Below, piece by piece: positions 62,400-64,000 of a DNA stretch of 64,000 nt; positions within the stretch are counted from its first letter, which is position 1; the number at the start of each line of letters is the position of its first letter. This DNA comes from Gordionus sp. m RMFG-2023 (taxonomy: Eukaryota; Nematomorpha; Gordioida; Chordodea; Parachordodidae): the NCBI RefSeq assembly GCF_954871325.1, contig NC_088775.1, positions 1,535,473-1,599,472 of the forward strand. Direction: 5' to 3'. The translations under genes and the position numbers were made by a program. The notes beneath the pieces were generated by a model. That model had not been told where the DNA came from. It saw nothing but the letters and a program-made list of their open reading frames with translations, and ran no database searches.

Positions 62400-62900
62400 C
62401 CATTTTCATCTAGACATTTTAGTACCTTTTTTAAATTTTTCGTGTTTCTCTCTATTTTTCCCGGTTATTATAACAGCATCTAAATAATAAGCTACTCCTT
62501 CAAAACCTTTTAATAAATTCTCGATGGCTCGTTGAAATATTGCTGGAGAAGACGATATACCAAAAGGTAGTCTTGTATATTTAAATAATCCTCTATGCGT
62601 ATTGATTACAAGATGTTTTTGAGACTCTTCCTCCACTTTAATTTGAAAATAGGCATCTGAGAGATCCAATATTGAAAATTCCTCTCCTTTTCCCAAATTG
62701 GTTAATAAATCTTGGATTCTTGGTATTGGATATGAATCAATATTAATATTTTGATTTATAGTTCTTTTAAAATCCCCGCAAATTCTTAATGTTTTATCTA
62801 TCTTTTGAACAATTATTATGGGTGATGCATAAAGTGAATGATTAATTTTCTCTAGTACTCCTATTTTTTGCAATCTATCTAAATCTTCTTCAACTTGATC
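62400..62900 (-). mobile_element. Ty3/Gypsy part: reverse transcriptase
   Basis: Shows the conserved blocks PIIIVQKIDKTLRICGDFK, YPIPRIQDLLTNL, FSILDLSDAYFQI and LPFGISSSPAIFQRAIENLL, in Ty3/Gypsy order. Confidence 0.85.
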
Positions 62901-62959
62901 TTTTAATGCTTATGGTACTGGACTTAATTAAAAAAAAATTGGTTTCTCATTTTTCATAT

Positions 62960-63400
62960 ATATTAGTGCTTATAATCTTTCAAGCAGCCTACTTCTTTGG
63001 TAAATAATTGAGGAAATTCATTTTGTATATTAATATTATTTATTTGTATGGTCCTTTCAGGTAATTCAGTCATTTTGGGAAATTTAATTATCCAATTTCT
63101 TCCAATTAGATTTTTGGTATATCCTTTAGTAATTATGAGAGGTAGTTCTAATGTTCGCCCTTTATATTGTACTTTTACTACAGTTTGACCTAATAGTGGT
63201 ATATTGGTTCCTGTATAACTTTTAAGTTTTAGCATGCAATTTGTTAATTCAGGATGATTAAGTTTATTTTTCCAATCTATTTCGTAAATTATACTGACTC
63301 CAGCTCCAGTATCCAATTCCATTCTTATATGGCTGTTGTATATTTTGACATCCACCCAAAATTCTGGATTATATTCGTTTGTTTTATTATTAATTAAATT
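62960..63400 (-). mobile_element. Ty3/Gypsy part: aspartic protease
   Basis: Contains IRMELDTGAGVSIIYE (active-site DTGA) and a downstream LPLIITKGYTKNLIGRNWI, as in Mag-type proteases. In the family this enzyme processes Gag-Pol. Confidence 0.8.
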
Positions 63401-64000
63401 CACTATTTCTTTTCTACAGACTCGAGCAATGTGCCCAATTTTGTTGCATTTATAACAAGTGGCATTCTTGAAAAAACTATTTTCCCTTCTGTGGTTTCCG
63501 CCGTAGAAGTGGCATGGATTTGGTTTTTTGTAGCTCGCATTGTAATTATTATATGATTTTTAATTGTTTATCATTATCATTAGTATTTATTTTGTTTGTT
63601 TCTCATTATCATTATTAACTTTTTTAATTTTATTTATATTATCATTATGTTCCTCTTCTAAATAATCGATTTTAGTTTCATCAATTTGTATTAATTTTGT
63701 ATTTTTTATTGCTGTTTCTACTGCAGTAGCTATTGGAATAGCTTTATTTATGTCTATATCATCTTCGGATAGTAATCTTTGTAAAATTTTTAGATTTTTT
63801 ATTCCGAATATAAATTTATCTCTTAATGCAGTATTTAAATATTCCCCAAAATCACAAGTCGTTGCTAATTTTCTTAGATTTTGTATATAGTCTATTAGTA
63901 TTTCATCATTTTGTTGATTATATTGATAAAAATTATATCTCTCTACTATTATATAAGGTTTAGGATGAAAATTCTTGATTAAAATATTATGTATTTCTAA
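63400..64000 (-). mobile_element. Ty3/Gypsy part: gag 3' region with zinc knuckles
   Basis: The minus strand reads CYKCNKIGHIARVC near 63410-63455, preceded by a GGNH-type knuckle (about 63490-63520). Farther upstream (63560-64000) is Lys/Asn/Ile-rich gag-like sequence that leaves the window. Confidence 0.7.

Larger units (their letters stand above)
60545..64000 (-). mobile_element. Ty3/Gypsy retrotransposon, Mag-like, broken, runs off the right edge
   Basis: Minus-strand parts in the standard Ty3/Gypsy order: gag 3' end with zinc knuckles, protease, reverse transcriptase, RNase H, integrase. Protease, knuckle and integrase features resemble the Mag clade (K02A2.6-like elements of animals). 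It is a fossil with roughly half a dozen or more breaks. Terminal repeats were not found: one end lies beyond the window and the other near 60.4-60.55 kb is unclear. Age is intermediate, since the domains remain easy to read. Confidence 0.85.

Overview
This is a very AT-rich eukaryotic window (roughly four fifths A+T by eye), probably from an animal. The repertoire fits that: piggyBac, several hAT lineages, Mutator-like sequence, a reverse transcriptase linked to a restriction-like endonuclease, and a Ty3/Gypsy element resembling the Mag clade. I cannot name the species. No complete host protein-coding gene is visible, and no operons, CRISPR array or rRNA. Two short minus-strand stretches (51-179 and 57423-57703) look like exons of host genes.

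Layout. 1-240 holds the left-edge exon candidate. 415-10490 is a repeat block whose parts recur in the same order at 20165-26690. The first copy is split by a 6-kb hAT shell (1938-7924, 8-bp target duplication) and by a block carrying a broken piggyBac transposase (8540-9455). The hAT shell itself contains 4.8-kb-spaced inverted arms, a small inverted-repeat element and a broken LINE. 11740-18450, 45640-51330 and 51830-54880 are three copies of another long unit. The first copy was hit by a hAT at 16796-18199 (8-bp duplication) and the second by a TA-flanked 960-bp element at 50201-51160. In each case a sister copy preserves the empty site. 22277-25875 holds a tandem duplication, about 99% identical by eye over its last 0.9 kb, around an inverted-repeat element with minisatellite arms and a 9-bp flanking duplication. 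28355-45600 is a field of degenerate direct repeats with two inverted-repeat MITEs, a hAT dimerisation-domain fragment, a minus-strand LINE (35170-36770) and two oppositely oriented fragments of one hAT transposase (42500-44100). 54900-59280 is quieter, with a LINE scrap, a short tandem array and the second exon candidate. 59287-60410 (plus strand) encodes a membrane-anchored, coiled-coil, zinc-knuckle gag-like region. 60545 to the right edge is a broken minus-strand Ty3/Gypsy element.

The window is best read as a transposon graveyard built on duplicated repeat backbones. Its value lies in the nested insertions and dated empty sites, not in a working pathway. I found no convincing new cellular system. 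The least explained items are the macro-repeat that dominates the window, the minisatellite-armed element, and the zinc-knuckle ORFs beside the Ty3/Gypsy element.
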